A DNA stretch of 48,736 bases, taken from Streptomycetaceae bacterium (GTDB taxonomy: Bacteria > Actinomycetota > Actinomycetes > Nanopelagicales > Nanopelagicaceae). Position 1 is the stretch's first letter. The number at the start of each line of letters is the position of its first letter. Positions 7,591-20,322 of this stretch are shown here, one piece after another. The notes under the pieces were generated by a model. The model was not told where the DNA came from. It was given only the letters and a program-made list of their open reading frames with translations, and made no database searches. Position numbers and translations under genes: made by a program. The stretch lies in contig QYPG01000007.1 in NCBI GenBank assembly GCA_007279945.1, positions 1-48,736 of the forward strand, read 5' to 3'.

Positions 7591-8745
7591 TTACGCCGCT
7601 CGCAATCGGGAAGCCGGCATTTGCGGCCTATCGCCATGAAGACTCAGCATCAAAGAGATGGTCGAACTCCAAGGATAATTCTCAGCCTGGTGTTGACAGT
7701 TAGATGAGATTCTTGGAGTGCGCTCTTTGATTGCAATAACTGACTCAACAGCATCGGCAAAGGATTGTGGGTTGTTATGTGCAATGGCTCCTACTGGCCA
7801 GGCCTTATCCAGCAACAAGAACTCTCCAACGGCGCTCGTACTAGATGCGACTACTGGAGTACCAGATGCCAGAGACTCTAAGGCAGCTAAACAAAAAGTT
7901 TCGATGGGGCCAGGTGCTAATGAGATATCGGCCGATGCAAGGATATCTGCAAGGCGATTTCGATCGGCGATGTAACCAAGAAAAGTTACTGGCAAACCTT
8001 TAGATTGTTCACGAAGTTTTTTAAACAGTGGACCAATACCTATGTAGATAAGTCGTACATTTACACCGCGTGTCAATAAAAGTTCCAGGGCTTGTAAGGA
8101 CCGGGCCGGCTCTTTTTCATGTGACATACGACCACAGTGAATCAGCAGAACCTCTGCGCCCTTAAGGAGCTCTATACGCAAGATCTCATCGCGGCGTCTT
8201 GGGGAAAAAGTTTCAAGATCAACTCCAAGTGGAATGCGAACTAAGTTGTGAATATTTAAACGTTCAAACTCTTTAGCAGCAAATGCTGTTGTTGCAATTA
8301 CACGGTCGAAGCGACTAGCTAAACGACGGTTATGCCAATCGACAAACCGTGTCGCTGAAAATGGAAAGTAGTGTGAGACTAAACCAGTCAAAGTTTCATG
8401 ACTAAAAACAATGGTCTTGATTTTGCGGCGCCCAGCCCATTGACCGATTCCTGAAAGCGTGAATCGATCTGAAACCTCTAGCACTTGTGGTTTAAGCGTA
8501 ATAATTAACTTCTTTATATCCCGGTTGTTTCGAATGACTCGATACCCACCACTAAATGGAAGAATAAATGAGGGCACAGTGATTTTGCGACCGCTAGGAG
8601 TCTCTTCACAGTAAAAGCCATTTCCCGGCACGATATAGGTAAATTCATGACCCTTAGCGATGTAGCCCGCACCGAGCTCGTGCAGAGTCGTGCGAATTCC
8701 ACCAGACTTAGGACCGTAAAAGTTAGCAATATGCAGGATCTTCAT
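7591..8745 (-). CDS. Glycosyltransferase, GT4 family
   Basis: A 384-aa GT-B fold retaining glycosyltransferase. The N-terminal domain has a Gly-rich acceptor loop (GPKSGGIRTTLHELG). The C-terminal nucleotide-sugar domain has the GT4 E-x7-E signature in PIETFCLAALESLASGTPVV. It is cytoplasmic, with no membrane span. The start overlaps the upstream GT4 gene by 4 nt (ATGA). The pair resembles actinobacterial mannosyltransferases acting on lipid-linked or polyol acceptors; donor and acceptor cannot be fixed here. Confidence 0.87.
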   Translation of the reverse strand: MKILHIANFYGPKSGGIRTTLHELGAGYIAKGHEFTYIVPGNGFYCEETPSGRKITVPSFILPFSGGYRVIRNNRDIKKLIITLKPQVLEVSDRFTLSGIGQWAGRRKIKTIVFSHETLTGLVSHYFPFSATRFVDWHNRRLASRFDRVIATTAFAAKEFERLNIHNLVRIPLGVDLETFSPRRRDEILRIELLKGAEVLLIHCGRMSHEKEPARSLQALELLLTRGVNVRLIYIGIGPLFKKLREQSKGLPVTFLGYIADRNRLADILASADISLAPGPIETFCLAALESLASGTPVVASSTSAVGEFLLLDKAWPVGAIAHNNPQSFADAVESVIAIKERTPRISSNCQHQAENYPWSSTISLMLSLHGDRPQMPASRLRAA

Positions 8746-9881
8746 GCGACTTTCTCGCTCTCAGTTTGAAGCGAAGACTCTGCCACAATTTCGCGATAGT
8801 GCTGTAGAAGTTGTTGATGTACTAATGGCCAGGTGCGTTCAATTACTGATTCACGTGCTCTGGCCTGCATTATTGCGATATCTGGATTGCTAAGAATCAT
8901 GCTGACACTACTGCTCAAGGCGTTGCTATCTGATGTATCGATTAAATAGCCAGTCCAGCCATGTTTGACTAAATCGGTAGGGCCGCCAAAGTTAGGGGCA
9001 ACGACTGGAACACCCGAAGCTAATGCCTCTTGAATAGATTGACAGAAAGTCTCATGTTTTCCGGTATGAACAAAGATATCTAAGGATGCATAAAATCGAG
9101 CAAGATCTTCACCACTTTGATACCCAACAAAACGTGCATTGACAAGTACACGCTCTAGCTTTGCTCGCGCTGGGCCATCACCGATAATCACTAATTGAAT
9201 ATCATTGCGTTGATCAAGCACCACCAAATCCTCAATACGTTTTTCATTAGCTAAGCGGCCAACGTATCCAATTAACTTTCTCTCGCATCTTGCGCCTAGA
9301 AGTTGTTGTCGCAACATAACATCGCGTTTGGAGGGAGAAAATTTAACTGCATCTACCCCGCGCTGCCATAGATGTACATTTGGTACGCCTGATTTTTCAA
9401 GATCGCTACATGACCACTTTGATGGAGCAAGAGTTCGATTAGTTTGTGAGTGGATTCTTGCAACCCATTTTTTTAATCCGCTATGTGCAACGCTCAAGCC
9501 ATAGTGACGAGCAAAGCCTGCAATGTCGGTTTGATATACAGATAAAGTTGGAATCTCTAAGCGTGATGCAATCTTTGTTACATAATTTCCTAGGAAAATC
9601 GGTGACGCTAAGTGAATTACATCTGGAGCAAAGCCATCGATCAACGGCTCTAAGGCACGCTGAGGAAAGCCAACGGGGATTAAACCCTTCATCTCAAGGC
9701 TGGGCACCCGCTTAACACGAAAGCCTGCGTACTCGTTGGGGCCATCGCCACTTTCGGGGGCAATGACTAGCGCCTCATGACCATCTCGGGCAAAGCCTTC
9801 TAGGATTCGAAGAACCGAGTTAGTTACTCCATTTATCTGAGGCAGGAACGACTCGGTCACGAGGGCGATTCGAAGTGCCAT
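8742..9881 (-). CDS. GT4 glycosyltransferase resembling MgtA-type mannosyltransferases
   Basis: A 379-aa GT-B enzyme if started at the ATG at 9881, where the typical N-terminus LRIALVTESFLPQINGV begins. The reading frame is open 20 codons further upstream, but that part looks non-homologous. The motif NGVTNSVLR and the donor-side signature KHETFCQSIQEALASGVPVV match actinobacterial GDP-mannose-dependent alpha-mannosyltransferases such as MgtA. That family mannosylates glucuronosyl diacylglycerol or inositol lipids at the inner face of the membrane. The gene is the first of a GT4-GT4-SGNH unit and is divergent from etfB across a 122-nt spacer. Confidence 0.85.
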   Translation of the reverse strand: MALRIALVTESFLPQINGVTNSVLRILEGFARDGHEALVIAPESGDGPNEYAGFRVKRVPSLEMKGLIPVGFPQRALEPLIDGFAPDVIHLASPIFLGNYVTKIASRLEIPTLSVYQTDIAGFARHYGLSVAHSGLKKWVARIHSQTNRTLAPSKWSCSDLEKSGVPNVHLWQRGVDAVKFSPSKRDVMLRQQLLGARCERKLIGYVGRLANEKRIEDLVVLDQRNDIQLVIIGDGPARAKLERVLVNARFVGYQSGEDLARFYASLDIFVHTGKHETFCQSIQEALASGVPVVAPNFGGPTDLVKHGWTGYLIDTSDSNALSSSVSMILSNPDIAIMQARARESVIERTWPLVHQQLLQHYREIVAESSLQTESEKVA

Positions 9882-9979
9882 GGCACTAATAGTCCGTGGC
9901 GGGTAAACACTAAAGCCGACATTGAGGTTACGTGTTGGCAAATCTGAGGTGAAATGCAGGGCAGTAAGTGGAGTTTCTG

Positions 9980-9997
9980 GTTACTGGCTAGTAACAT
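9980..9997 (+). promoter_or_regulatory. Palindromic operator candidate overlapping the etfB -10 box
   Basis: GTTACT-GGCT-AGTAAC (9980-9995) is a perfect 6+6 inverted repeat. Its right arm overlaps TAACAT (9992-9997), a TAnnnT box ending 6 nt before the etfB ATG, and there is no Shine-Dalgarno. A repressor bound here would block etfBA transcription. TTAC/GTAA palindromes are typical of TetR-family operators near lipid-oxidation genes; that parallel is from memory and the regulator is not in the window. Confidence 0.5.
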
Positions 9998-10003
9998 AGC
10001 GAT

Positions 10004-10789
10004 ATGAAAATCGCAGTCTGCATCAAGCAGGTCCCCGATTCTTGGGCCGAGAAGAAGATGGTGAACGGCGCACTCGATCGCGAAAACGTTGATGCTGTTT
10101 TGAATGATCTCGATGAGTACGCAGTTGAAGAAGCGTTGCGAATTGCAGAGTCTCATGGCGGCAACGACGATGGTGGACCACACAGCGTTACTGTGATTTC
10201 AATGGGTCCAGCTCGTGCAACTGATGCGGTTCGCAAAGCCTTATCGATGGGCGCAAATGGCGCAATTTTGATCACTGATCCTGCGCTCGCCGGCGCAGAT
10301 GCCTTATTAACATCAAAGGTTTTAGCGCAGGTAATTAGCACAGAAAGCTTTGATGTAGTTATCTGTGGAACTGAGTCTACCGATGCACGAATGAGTGTTG
10401 TGCCTGCAATGATCGCTACGCGACTTAATTGGGCTCAGTTAACTTTTGCTGGAAGTGTTGTTGTAGAACCTGCAATCTCTAAAGTTTCAATTACTCGAGT
10501 GAGTGAGGCTGGAGTTGATGCGATGTCAGCTAATTTTCCGGTGATTGTTAGTGTTATCGAGAAAATTAATGAACCCCGTTACCCATCCTTTAAAGGGATT
10601 ATGGCCGCAAAAAAGAAAACTATTGAAACTCGCGATTTAGCTAAAGTCGGAGTAAGTACAGAGTCTGCGTGGTCACAGGTATTAGATAGCCAACTACGCC
10701 CGCCACGTGCTGCTGGAATAAAGGTTACAGACGATGGAACTGGTGGAGCCCAACTAGTTGGTTTTCTTGCTGAAAGGAAGTTGATATGA
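10004..10789 (+). CDS. etfB: Electron transfer flavoprotein beta subunit
   Basis: A 261-aa EtfB/FixA protein that pairs with EtfA to shuttle electrons from acyl-CoA and related dehydrogenases to the quinone pool. The start KIAVCIKQVPDS and the AMP-binding region (ESTDARMSVVPAMIA) are typical. It is first of the etf-isc-mnm-lig run, overlapping etfA by 4 nt (ATGA). The same etfB-etfA-iscS-mnmA order occurs in Mycobacterium. Expression may be controlled through the palindrome over its -10 box. Confidence 0.93.
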   Translation: MKIAVCIKQVPDSWAEKKMVNGALDRENVDAVLNDLDEYAVEEALRIAESHGGNDDGGPHSVTVISMGPARATDAVRKALSMGANGAILITDPALAGADALLTSKVLAQVISTESFDVVICGTESTDARMSVVPAMIATRLNWAQLTFAGSVVVEPAISKVSITRVSEAGVDAMSANFPVIVSVIEKINEPRYPSFKGIMAAKKKTIETRDLAKVGVSTESAWSQVLDSQLRPPRAAGIKVTDDGTGGAQLVGFLAERKLI

Positions 10790-11739
10790 GTAGCGTATTT
10801 ATTCTCGCCGACTTTGTTAATGGCACTGTGACTAAGTCAACCATCGAACTTGCAACTGCGGCGGCACGAATCGGTCAAGTAACAGCAGTTGTTTTAGCCC
10901 CCGTTGGTCAAGGTACAGCTTTGGCTGCAACATTAACTAGCGGCCCTATTGCATCAATCATTGTTGTTGAGAATGCAGATTTCCAAAGTCATGGCGTTAG
11001 CGCAAGTGCCGATGCGATCGCTCAGTTAATTGCACAAAAATCTCCGGCTGCATTATTAGTTGCCTCGCATGCCTTTGGGAAAGAGCTAGCTGGCTGTGTC
11101 GCAGTTAAAACAAACTCTGGAATTATTACTGATGCAGTTGATGTTGCTCCCGATGGGACCGCAACACAAGTAATTTTTGGTGGGTCAACGACAGTTCATT
11201 CAAAAGTAAGCAATGGAACTTCAATTATTACTCTGCGTCCAAACTGCATCACGGCCGACACATCTGCTTGTTCGGCCACTATTGAAAATATCTCGCTAAC
11301 AATTTCTGATTCAGCTAAAAAAGCTACGGTGTCATCATCCCAACCTCCGGTTCAAGGTGGGCGGCCAGAGTTAACCGAAGCCAACATTGTTGTATCTGGT
11401 GGACGTGGTACTAACGGTGACTTTGCAGCAGTTGAAGCTTTCGCTGATTCGCTAGGCGCTGCAGTTGGTGCATCGCGCGCTGCAACCGATGCAGGCTGGT
11501 ATCCACATTCTCATCAAGTTGGCCAAACCGGTAAAACTGTTAGTCCCCAGCTCTACGTTGCATGTGGAATCTCTGGTGCAATTCAGCACCGTGCCGGAAT
11601 GCAGACAAGTAAAGCAATCGTTGTAGTGAATAAAGATCCCGAGGCACCTATCTTCGAACTCGCCGATTTTGGCGTTATCGGTGATCTATTTGCCGTACTA
11701 CCAACGGCCACGGAGGGCGTTCTCGCACGTAAGTCCTAA
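10786..11739 (+). CDS. etfA: Electron transfer flavoprotein alpha subunit
   Basis: A 317-aa EtfA/FixB protein. The C-terminal FAD-binding domain is clear: [10 protein letters not shown], then [23 protein letters not shown] and the [16 protein letters not shown] loop, ending in [18 protein letters not shown]. The N-terminal half is the EtfB-like alpha/beta domain. It forms the heterodimer with EtfB, and the coding regions overlap. The gene end carries the -10 box of the next gene inside its stop codon. Confidence 0.94.
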   Translation: MSSVFILADFVNGTVTKSTIELATAAARIGQVTAVVLAPVGQGTALAATLTSGPIASIIVVENADFQSHGVSASADAIAQLIAQKSPAALLVASHAFGKELAGCVAVKTNSGIITDAVDVAPDGTATQVIFGGSTTVHSKVSNGTSIITLRPNCITADTSACSATIENISLTISDSAKKATVSSSQPPVQGGRPELTEANIVVSGGRGTNGDFAAVEAFADSLGAAVGASRAATDAGWYPHSHQVGQTGKTVSPQLYVACGISGAIQHRAGMQTSKAIVVVNKDPEAPIFELADFGVIGDLFAVLPTATEGVLARKS

Positions 11740-11742
11740 GAT
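11737..11742 (+). promoter_or_regulatory. -10 element TAAGAT for iscS
   Basis: TAAGAT begins on the etfA stop codon and ends 7 nt before the iscS ATG at 11750. No Shine-Dalgarno precedes that ATG, so an internal leaderless promoter is plausible. Confidence 0.4.
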
Positions 11743-11749
11743 TGACCCC

Positions 11750-12888
11750 ATGTCCATCTATCTAGACCATGCAGCAACTACCCCCATGGTCGATGTGGCA
11801 ATCAATGCCATGGTTACTCAGTTAAGTGAGTTAGGTAATCCATCGAGTCTGCATTCGCATGGGCGTGCAACGAGAAAAACTTTAGAGGATGCACGTGAGG
11901 TAATCGCTAAGGAAGTTGATTGCCTACCAACAGAGGTTATTTTCACGGCCTCTGGAACTGAAGCAAATAACATTGCGTTGAAGGGTCTTTACTGGGCTGG
12001 GCGTGCGGATGGCAAAAAACTCGTTGTTATTTCTGCAATCGAACACCATGCAATTCTTGATCCAGCACATTGGTTACTTACTCATGAAGGTGCTGAAGTT
12101 ATTCACCTACCTGTCACACCAGACGGAGTCATTGATTTAGTTTTCTTTAAAAAACTTATAGATGATCGCGGTCCAGAGATTGCAGTTCTCTCCATCATGC
12201 ACGCTAATAATGAAACCGGAGTGATTCAGCCAATTGCAGAAGTAGTTCGCATCGCGGGTCAGATTCCAGTTCACATAGATGCAGTACAAAGCTTTAAGAA
12301 AACTCCACTCTCTTTTTCTGCCCTTGGGGTTATTGCGATGACTTTGAGTGCGCACAAAATTGGCGGTCCGTTGGGAATTGGTGCGCTTATTTTGCGACGA
12401 ACAGTTGAGATTCCATCCCTGTTGCATGGTGGAGGTCAAGAGCGCGAAATTCGCAGTGGAACATTGAATGCACCTAGCATCATCGGTTTTGCTGCAGCAG
12501 CTAGCAGTGCACACTATCCAGTGAGAGAAATAACTGACCTGCGTGATCGTTTCATTTTAGGCGTTCATGAAGTATTGCCAGATGCAATAGTTAATGGCGT
12601 CAGAGCAGATCGCCTGCCTGGCATAGTTAACGTAACTTTCCCACGCACGCAAAGTGACACGTTATTATTGCTCATGGATGGCGCAGGGGTTTCATGTTCA
12701 ACGGGATCAGCCTGCAGTGCCGGAGTCCACGAAGCCAGCCATGTTCTTTTGGCGATGGGGCACACCGAAGTAACTGCTCAGTCATCACTGCGCTTTAGTT
12801 TTGGCGCTACTAGCACACCCGCCGATTGTGATTTTGTCCTGTCAGTGTTGCCCGGTGTAATTGCACGTGGAAGGGCGGCCAACAGCGT

Positions 12889-12892
<4 letters not shown>
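11750..12892 (+). CDS. iscS: Cysteine desulfurase
   Basis: A 380-aa class V aminotransferase-fold PLP enzyme that takes sulfur from cysteine as an enzyme persulfide. Visible are YLDHAATTP at the N-terminus, [14 protein letters not shown], the PLP-lysine motif SAHKIGGP and the catalytic cysteine in [11 protein letters not shown]. The next gene is the tRNA thiolase mnmA, overlapping by 4 nt, so supply of sulfur for 2-thiouridine is the obvious local job; Fe-S cluster assembly is also possible. The ATG at 11750 begins the conserved N-terminus; a longer in-frame start inside etfA is unlikely. Confidence 0.92.
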
Positions 12893-15983
<3,091 letters not shown>

Positions 15984-15989
15984 TAGGAT
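15984..15989 (+). promoter_or_regulatory. -10 element TAGGAT before the small membrane protein gene
   Basis: TAGGAT ends 7 nt before the ATG at 15997, the same geometry as at gatC and ilvD. The embedded AGGA could also serve as a weak Shine-Dalgarno. Confidence 0.4.
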
Positions 15990-15996
15990 TTCACCT

Positions 15997-16119
15997 ATGA
16001 ATTATCTAGCCGCTGAAACCCTTCGCGAACTTCCTATGCCAGCCATCGCTTACGGCTTGGTTACTTTTGGAATCCTTTCTCTGCTTCTTTATTTAGCGCT
16101 TCGCTTAGACCGGGATTAA
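15997..16119 (+). CDS. Small single-span membrane protein
   Basis: A 40-aa open frame: a short polar N-terminus (MNYLAAETLREL), a hydrophobic segment at about residues 17-35 (AYGLVTFGILSLLLYLALR) and a charged end LDRD. It starts 13 nt after ligA and ends one base before nadD. The composition, membrane span and tight fit between two real genes make it a credible coding sequence. Small proteins of this kind upstream of nadD are common in actinobacteria, in my recollection. Function is unknown. Confidence 0.75.
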   Translation: MNYLAAETLRELPMPAIAYGLVTFGILSLLLYLALRLDRD

Positions 16120-16120
16120 T

Positions 16121-16669
16121 TTGTCCCGAGTCGGCATTTACGGCGGAACTTTTGATCCGATTCATAACGGTCATCTGCATGTAATTACCCAGCTCATTGA
16201 AAAAAAGATAATCGACCGCTTACTGGTGATTCCAGCAGGAGAACCTCTATTAAGAGATGGTGCGCCGATTGCATCTGGCGCCCAGCGCCGGACTATGTGT
16301 CAGCTAGCAATATCAAAACTGCCAGCAGAGATTTCATCTCACGTTGAAGTTAATCCCATTGAAATTCTGCGCGAAGGTCCTAGCTATGCCATAGACACAA
16401 TTGAGGCTGTTCGCTCAACTTATCCTGGCGATGACATCTTTCTAATTCTTGGAGCCGATGCATTTTCCAAAATAGATCAATGGCACCGGGCCGATGAGAT
16501 TCATGCCTTGGCAACAGTGATATGTATCGATAGACCGGGTTTTGCCCATCATGGCATCGATATCGGGGCGTTAGATATCTCTGCAACAGCAATTCGCCAG
16601 GGTTTAAGCGCAGATGTGCCGGAAATCGTCTGGGCATTTATACGAGAGAATGCGCTCTATGACAATTAG
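16121..16669 (+). CDS. nadD: Nicotinate-nucleotide adenylyltransferase
   Basis: A 182-aa nucleotidyltransferase making deamido-NAD from nicotinate mononucleotide and ATP. The HxGH motif is in GGTFDPIHNGHLH (residues 8-20). The C-terminal ISATAIRQGL corresponds to the family's ISSTxIR. The start is TTG with GGGA five bases upstream; the N-terminus RVGIYGGTFDP fits the family exactly. It overlaps rsfS by 11 nt. The nadD-rsfS-phosphatase order matches Mycobacterium. Confidence 0.93.
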   Translation: MSRVGIYGGTFDPIHNGHLHVITQLIEKKIIDRLLVIPAGEPLLRDGAPIASGAQRRTMCQLAISKLPAEISSHVEVNPIEILREGPSYAIDTIEAVRSTYPGDDIFLILGADAFSKIDQWHRADEIHALATVICIDRPGFAHHGIDIGALDISATAIRQGLSADVPEIVWAFIRENALYDN

Positions 16670-17036
16670 TGCACGCACACTCGAGATCACACAAGCAGCA
16701 GCCAGAGCAGTAATTGAGAAGATCGGCACAGATCTTGTAGCTATCGACTTATCCGATCAGTTGGTATTGAGTGAGGTTTTTTTAATTGCAACTGGACAAA
16801 ATGTTGCCCAAGTTGATTCCATCGCCGATGAAGTTGAGCGTCAACTTCTTATAATTGGCGAAAAAGCTGCACGTCGCGAAAAAGGCGCCGAGTGGATTTT
16901 GCTTGATTACTCAGATTTAGTTGTTCACGTTCAAAGTACAGATCTTCGAAAGTACTACATGCTCGATCGTTTGTGGAATGATTGCCCTACTATCGAGTTA
17001 GATGCGGTGAAGGAAGCTGCAGTAAATGGCAGGTAA
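16659..17036 (+). CDS. rsfS: Ribosomal silencing factor
   Basis: A 125-aa RsfS (DUF143, Iojap) protein that binds L14 of the 50S subunit and blocks joining to the 30S in starved cells. Typical parts are the AIDLSDQLVLSEVFLIATG core and the C-terminal GAEWILLDYSDLVVHVQS. I chose the ATG at 16659; another ATG three codons upstream (16650) is equally in frame. The gene overlaps nadD by 11 nt and the next gene by 11 nt. Confidence 0.92.
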   Translation: MTISARTLEITQAAARAVIEKIGTDLVAIDLSDQLVLSEVFLIATGQNVAQVDSIADEVERQLLIIGEKAARREKGAEWILLDYSDLVVHVQSTDLRKYYMLDRLWNDCPTIELDAVKEAAVNGR

Positions 17037-17676
17037 TCGCGTACTTTTATGGCGCCATGGCCAAACCGATTGGAACATGGTCAATCGATTTCAAGGCCAT
17101 TCAGATATTCCACTCAATAATGTTGGGCGTTATCAAGTACAGCACGCGGCAGAAATCTTGGCAGGAATGAATCCCACTGCGATTATTTCAAGTGACTTGG
17201 GTCGTGCTCAAGAGACTGCGCAGGCCTTAGCAAAACTTGTTGGTTTATCAGTGACTACACATGAAGGTTTACGCGAAACTAACGGTGGGCTATGGGAAGG
17301 CAAAACGGGTAAAGAAAATCGTGCGGAAGATTTCCAAAACTTTATTCGTTGGATTGACGGCGAAGATAATCCAGCTGGAACAACTGGTGAAAAACGTAGC
17401 GAAGTCGCAACTCGTGCCGTGGCTGTTATCTCTGAAGCCCTTGCTGGAAAAAGCGATCAACTTTTAATTGTTGCAACACACGGTGGCACTGCCCGATGCG
17501 TGTTGGGTAATTTGCTGCAGCTTCCACTCTCGCATTGGGGTGTGATCGGCGGACTTTCAAATGCAGCCTGGTCGATTTTGGAACGGAACCCCCGACAATG
17601 GAATCTGATTGAACACAACGCCGGATCTATCCCAGAACCTGTCTATGGTGAAGAAAGCGGCGCAACTAGCGCGTAA
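17026..17676 (+). CDS. gpgP: Histidine phosphatase (phosphoglycerate-mutase-like), GpgP-type
   Basis: A 216-aa histidine-phosphatase-fold enzyme. The phospho-accepting His lies in LLWRHGQTDWN (RHG at about residues 10-12) and the second catalytic His in VATHGGTARC. By position after rsfS it matches mycobacterial GpgP, a glucosyl-3-phosphoglycerate phosphatase. The fold is shared with broad-specificity phosphatases, so the exact substrate is an inference. Confidence 0.78.
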   Translation: MAGNRVLLWRHGQTDWNMVNRFQGHSDIPLNNVGRYQVQHAAEILAGMNPTAIISSDLGRAQETAQALAKLVGLSVTTHEGLRETNGGLWEGKTGKENRAEDFQNFIRWIDGEDNPAGTTGEKRSEVATRAVAVISEALAGKSDQLLIVATHGGTARCVLGNLLQLPLSHWGVIGGLSNAAWSILERNPRQWNLIEHNAGSIPEPVYGEESGATSA

Positions 17677-17711
17677 GCGATGCGGTAAGGTTTGCCACTT
17701 CTCAAGAAATT

Positions 17712-17784
17712 GGGGCTGTAGCGCAGTTGGTAGCGCACCTGCATGGCATGCAGGGGGTCAGGGGTTCAAATCCCCTCAGCTCCA
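17712..17784 (+). tRNA. tRNA-Ala, anticodon GGC
   Basis: A 73-nt cloverleaf. The acceptor stem is GGGGCTG paired with CAGCTCC, the D arm contains AGTTGGTAG, and the anticodon stem CCTGC/GCAGG encloses loop ATGGCAT (anticodon GGC). The T arm AGGGG-TTCAAAT-CCCCT follows. The discriminator is A and the CCA end is not encoded. It lies between the phosphatase gene and leuS on the same strand, ending only 3 nt before the leuS ATG. Confidence 0.97.
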
Positions 17785-17787
17785 CGT

Positions 17788-20274
17788 ATGAATACAGATA
17801 GTACAAACGAGTCGCACGCGGCGTATGACTTCGCCTACGTGCAGGAAAAATGGCTGCCCGTTTGGGATCGAGTACAACCTTTTAAATCTGGTCGCCCCGA
17901 GGATCCTCGCCCTAAGAAATATGTCTTGGATATGTTTCCTTATCCATCGGGAGATTTACACATGGGCCATGCCGAGGCGTACGCCCTTGGCGATGTAATT
18001 GCACGCTACTGGATTCAAAAGGGCTTCAACGTTATGCACCCCATTGCTTGGGATGCTTTTGGTTTGCCTGCAGAAAACGCCGCGATCAAGCGCAATGAAG
18101 ATCCCAAAATTTGGACCTATGAAAACATCGCAGTCCAAAAAGCCTCGATGCGTCGCTTTGCATGTTCATTTGATTGGGATCGCGTTTTTAACACGTGCGA
18201 TCCCGAATACTATAAATGGAATCAATGGTTATTTCTTCAACTACATGAGCGCGGTTTGGCTTATCGCAAAGACTCTGCAGTTAACTGGTGTCCAGGTTGT
18301 CAAACTGTTTTAGCAAATGAGCAAGTAGTTGCTGGCTTGTGTGAACGCTGTGACACGGCTGTTACTAAGAAGAAGTTAAATCAGTGGTATTTCAAGATTA
18401 CTGATTACGCCGATCGTTTATTAGATGACATGGCCGATCTTGAAGGTAAGTGGCCAGAAAAAGTTTTGATGATGCAGCGCAATTGGATTGGCCGTTCCAC
18501 CGGTGCAAATGTTTCCTTCGTTATCGAAAATCGCGCTGAGCCAGTAACTGTGTATACAACACGTCCCGATACGCTTTTTGGTGCAACATTTATGGTTGTT
18601 GCCGCCGATAGCGAACTAGCAAGTGAACTCGCACTTGGTTCTGGAGTTGAAGAAGAGTTTGCGCAGTATTGTGAAAAAATTAGAGCTGACAGCGATATTG
18701 ATCGCCTGGCAACTGATCGCCCAAAGACAGGCATTTTCTTAAATCGCTTTGCAATTAACCCAGTCAACGGCGCAAAGCTGCCAATCTGGGCAAGTGATTA
18801 TGTTTTAGCTGACTATGGAACTGGCGCGATTATGGCGGTTCCAGCCCATGATCAACGAGACTTAGATTTTGCACGTGCAATGAAGCTGCCCGTAACGGTT
18901 GTAGTAGAGACCGGTGAAGAGGATCCCAACTCAACTGGTGTTGCCACTGTTGGTGATGGCGTATTAGTTAACTCTGGCGCTCTCAATGGCATGAATAAGG
19001 CCGATGCGATTGCTGCAATTAACAGCCAACTTGAGAAAGATGGTCTTGGAAAGTCAGCGCGTAATTATCGTCTACGCGATTGGTTAGTCTCACGTCAGCG
19101 TTATTGGGGCACACCGATTCCAATAATTCACTGTCCTGCTTGCGGAGAAGTGCCAGTACCTACAGATCAATTGCCCCTTACTTTGCCAAACGCTGAAGGT
19201 TTAGATTTAAAACCTAAAGGAACATCACCACTAGGAGCTGCAACTGATTGGGTTAACGTTAAGTGCCCTAAGTGCGGCGTTGAAGCCAAGCGCGACACCG
19301 ACACCATGGATACTTTCGTTGATTCATCTTGGTATTACTTGCGTTATCCATCATCGACTAATCACAGCGAACCTTTTTCAAAAAAAGATTTACAGACCTG
19401 GTTGCCGGTTGATCAATACGTCGGCGGCGTGACACATGCAATTTTGCACCTCTTGTACAGTCGCTTCTTCACAAAAGTTCTCAACGACATGGGCATGCTC
19501 GATTTCAAAGAGCCTTTCACCCGTCTTCTTAATCAAGGCATGGTCGTTATGGATGGTTCGGCTATGTCGAAGAGTCGTGGCAATTTAGTTCGCTTATCTG
19601 ATGAACTTGAACACCATGGCGTAGATGCAATTCGATTGTCGATGGTTTTTGCGGGTCCACCTGAAGATGATGTTGATTGGTCAGATGTTTCACCATCGGG
19701 TTCAGTCAAATTTCTTTCTCGTGCTTGGCGCTTATCTGGTGACGTAACAAGTGCACCAGGCGTTGATTTTTCAAAGGGTGAGCTTTCTCTTCGCAGAGTG
19801 ACGCATAAAGCGTTGCACGATGCCGACTTTGCCGTTGAATCATTCAGATTCAATGTCGCTGTTGCCCGTGTGATGGAGCTCGTGAATGCAACGCGTAAGG
19901 CCATTGATTCTGGCGCAGGCCCAGCAGATCCAGCAGTGCGCGAGGCCGTTGAAGCTATCGCCATTATGTTGTCTCTGGTTGCACCTTTTACTGCCGAAGA
20001 GATGTGGGAGCGCCTGGGTCATCAACCAGCGGTGGCACTTGCAGGTTGGCCCGTCGTTGATCCCGCACTTCTCGTTGCCGATGCAGTTACTGCAGTTGTT
20101 CAAATCAATGGCAAGATTAAAGATCGCATAGATGTTTCACCAACAATCTCTGATGCCGAACTTGAGGCTAGCGCGTTAGCTTTGCCTGCCATTGTTGAGG
20201 CCCTCAGTGGAGCCACTATTAGCAAGATCATCACGCGCGCCCCTAAAATCGTCAACATCGTTATCAACAGTTAG
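17788..20274 (+). CDS. leuS: Leucyl-tRNA synthetase
   Basis: An 828-aa class I synthetase of bacterial type. The HIGH motif is HMGH (58-61, in [17 protein letters not shown]) and the KMSKS motif appears as AMSKS ([11 protein letters not shown]). A CP1 editing domain with [12 protein letters not shown] lies between them. Two zinc-like Cys sets are present (CPGC...CERC and CPKC). The only possible start before the HIGH motif is the ATG at 17788, since the frame upstream runs through the tRNA gene. The mRNA would have a 3-nt leader once the tRNA is cut out. Confidence 0.96.
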   Translation: MNTDSTNESHAAYDFAYVQEKWLPVWDRVQPFKSGRPEDPRPKKYVLDMFPYPSGDLHMGHAEAYALGDVIARYWIQKGFNVMHPIAWDAFGLPAENAAIKRNEDPKIWTYENIAVQKASMRRFACSFDWDRVFNTCDPEYYKWNQWLFLQLHERGLAYRKDSAVNWCPGCQTVLANEQVVAGLCERCDTAVTKKKLNQWYFKITDYADRLLDDMADLEGKWPEKVLMMQRNWIGRSTGANVSFVIENRAEPVTVYTTRPDTLFGATFMVVAADSELASELALGSGVEEEFAQYCEKIRADSDIDRLATDRPKTGIFLNRFAINPVNGAKLPIWASDYVLADYGTGAIMAVPAHDQRDLDFARAMKLPVTVVVETGEEDPNSTGVATVGDGVLVNSGALNGMNKADAIAAINSQLEKDGLGKSARNYRLRDWLVSRQRYWGTPIPIIHCPACGEVPVPTDQLPLTLPNAEGLDLKPKGTSPLGAATDWVNVKCPKCGVEAKRDTDTMDTFVDSSWYYLRYPSSTNHSEPFSKKDLQTWLPVDQYVGGVTHAILHLLYSRFFTKVLNDMGMLDFKEPFTRLLNQGMVVMDGSAMSKSRGNLVRLSDELEHHGVDAIRLSMVFAGPPEDDVDWSDVSPSGSVKFLSRAWRLSGDVTSAPGVDFSKGELSLRRVTHKALHDADFAVESFRFNVAVARVMELVNATRKAIDSGAGPADPAVREAVEAIAIMLSLVAPFTAEEMWERLGHQPAVALAGWPVVDPALLVADAVTAVVQINGKIKDRIDVSPTISDAELEASALALPAIVEALSGATISKIITRAPKIVNIVINS

Positions 20275-20322
20275 TTCGCAATAAGTTAGTGCAGGTATCG
20301 CCCACACGCTTGAATCGGGTGC

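Noticed and set aside
11669-11749. Upstream extension of the cysteine desulfurase frame
   Set aside because: It overlaps the etfA C-terminus and adds non-homologous residues before the YLDHAATTP start.
17743-17787. Longer leuS reading frame starting inside the tRNA
   Set aside because: It would translate the tRNA-Ala gene; the family N-terminus begins at 17788.
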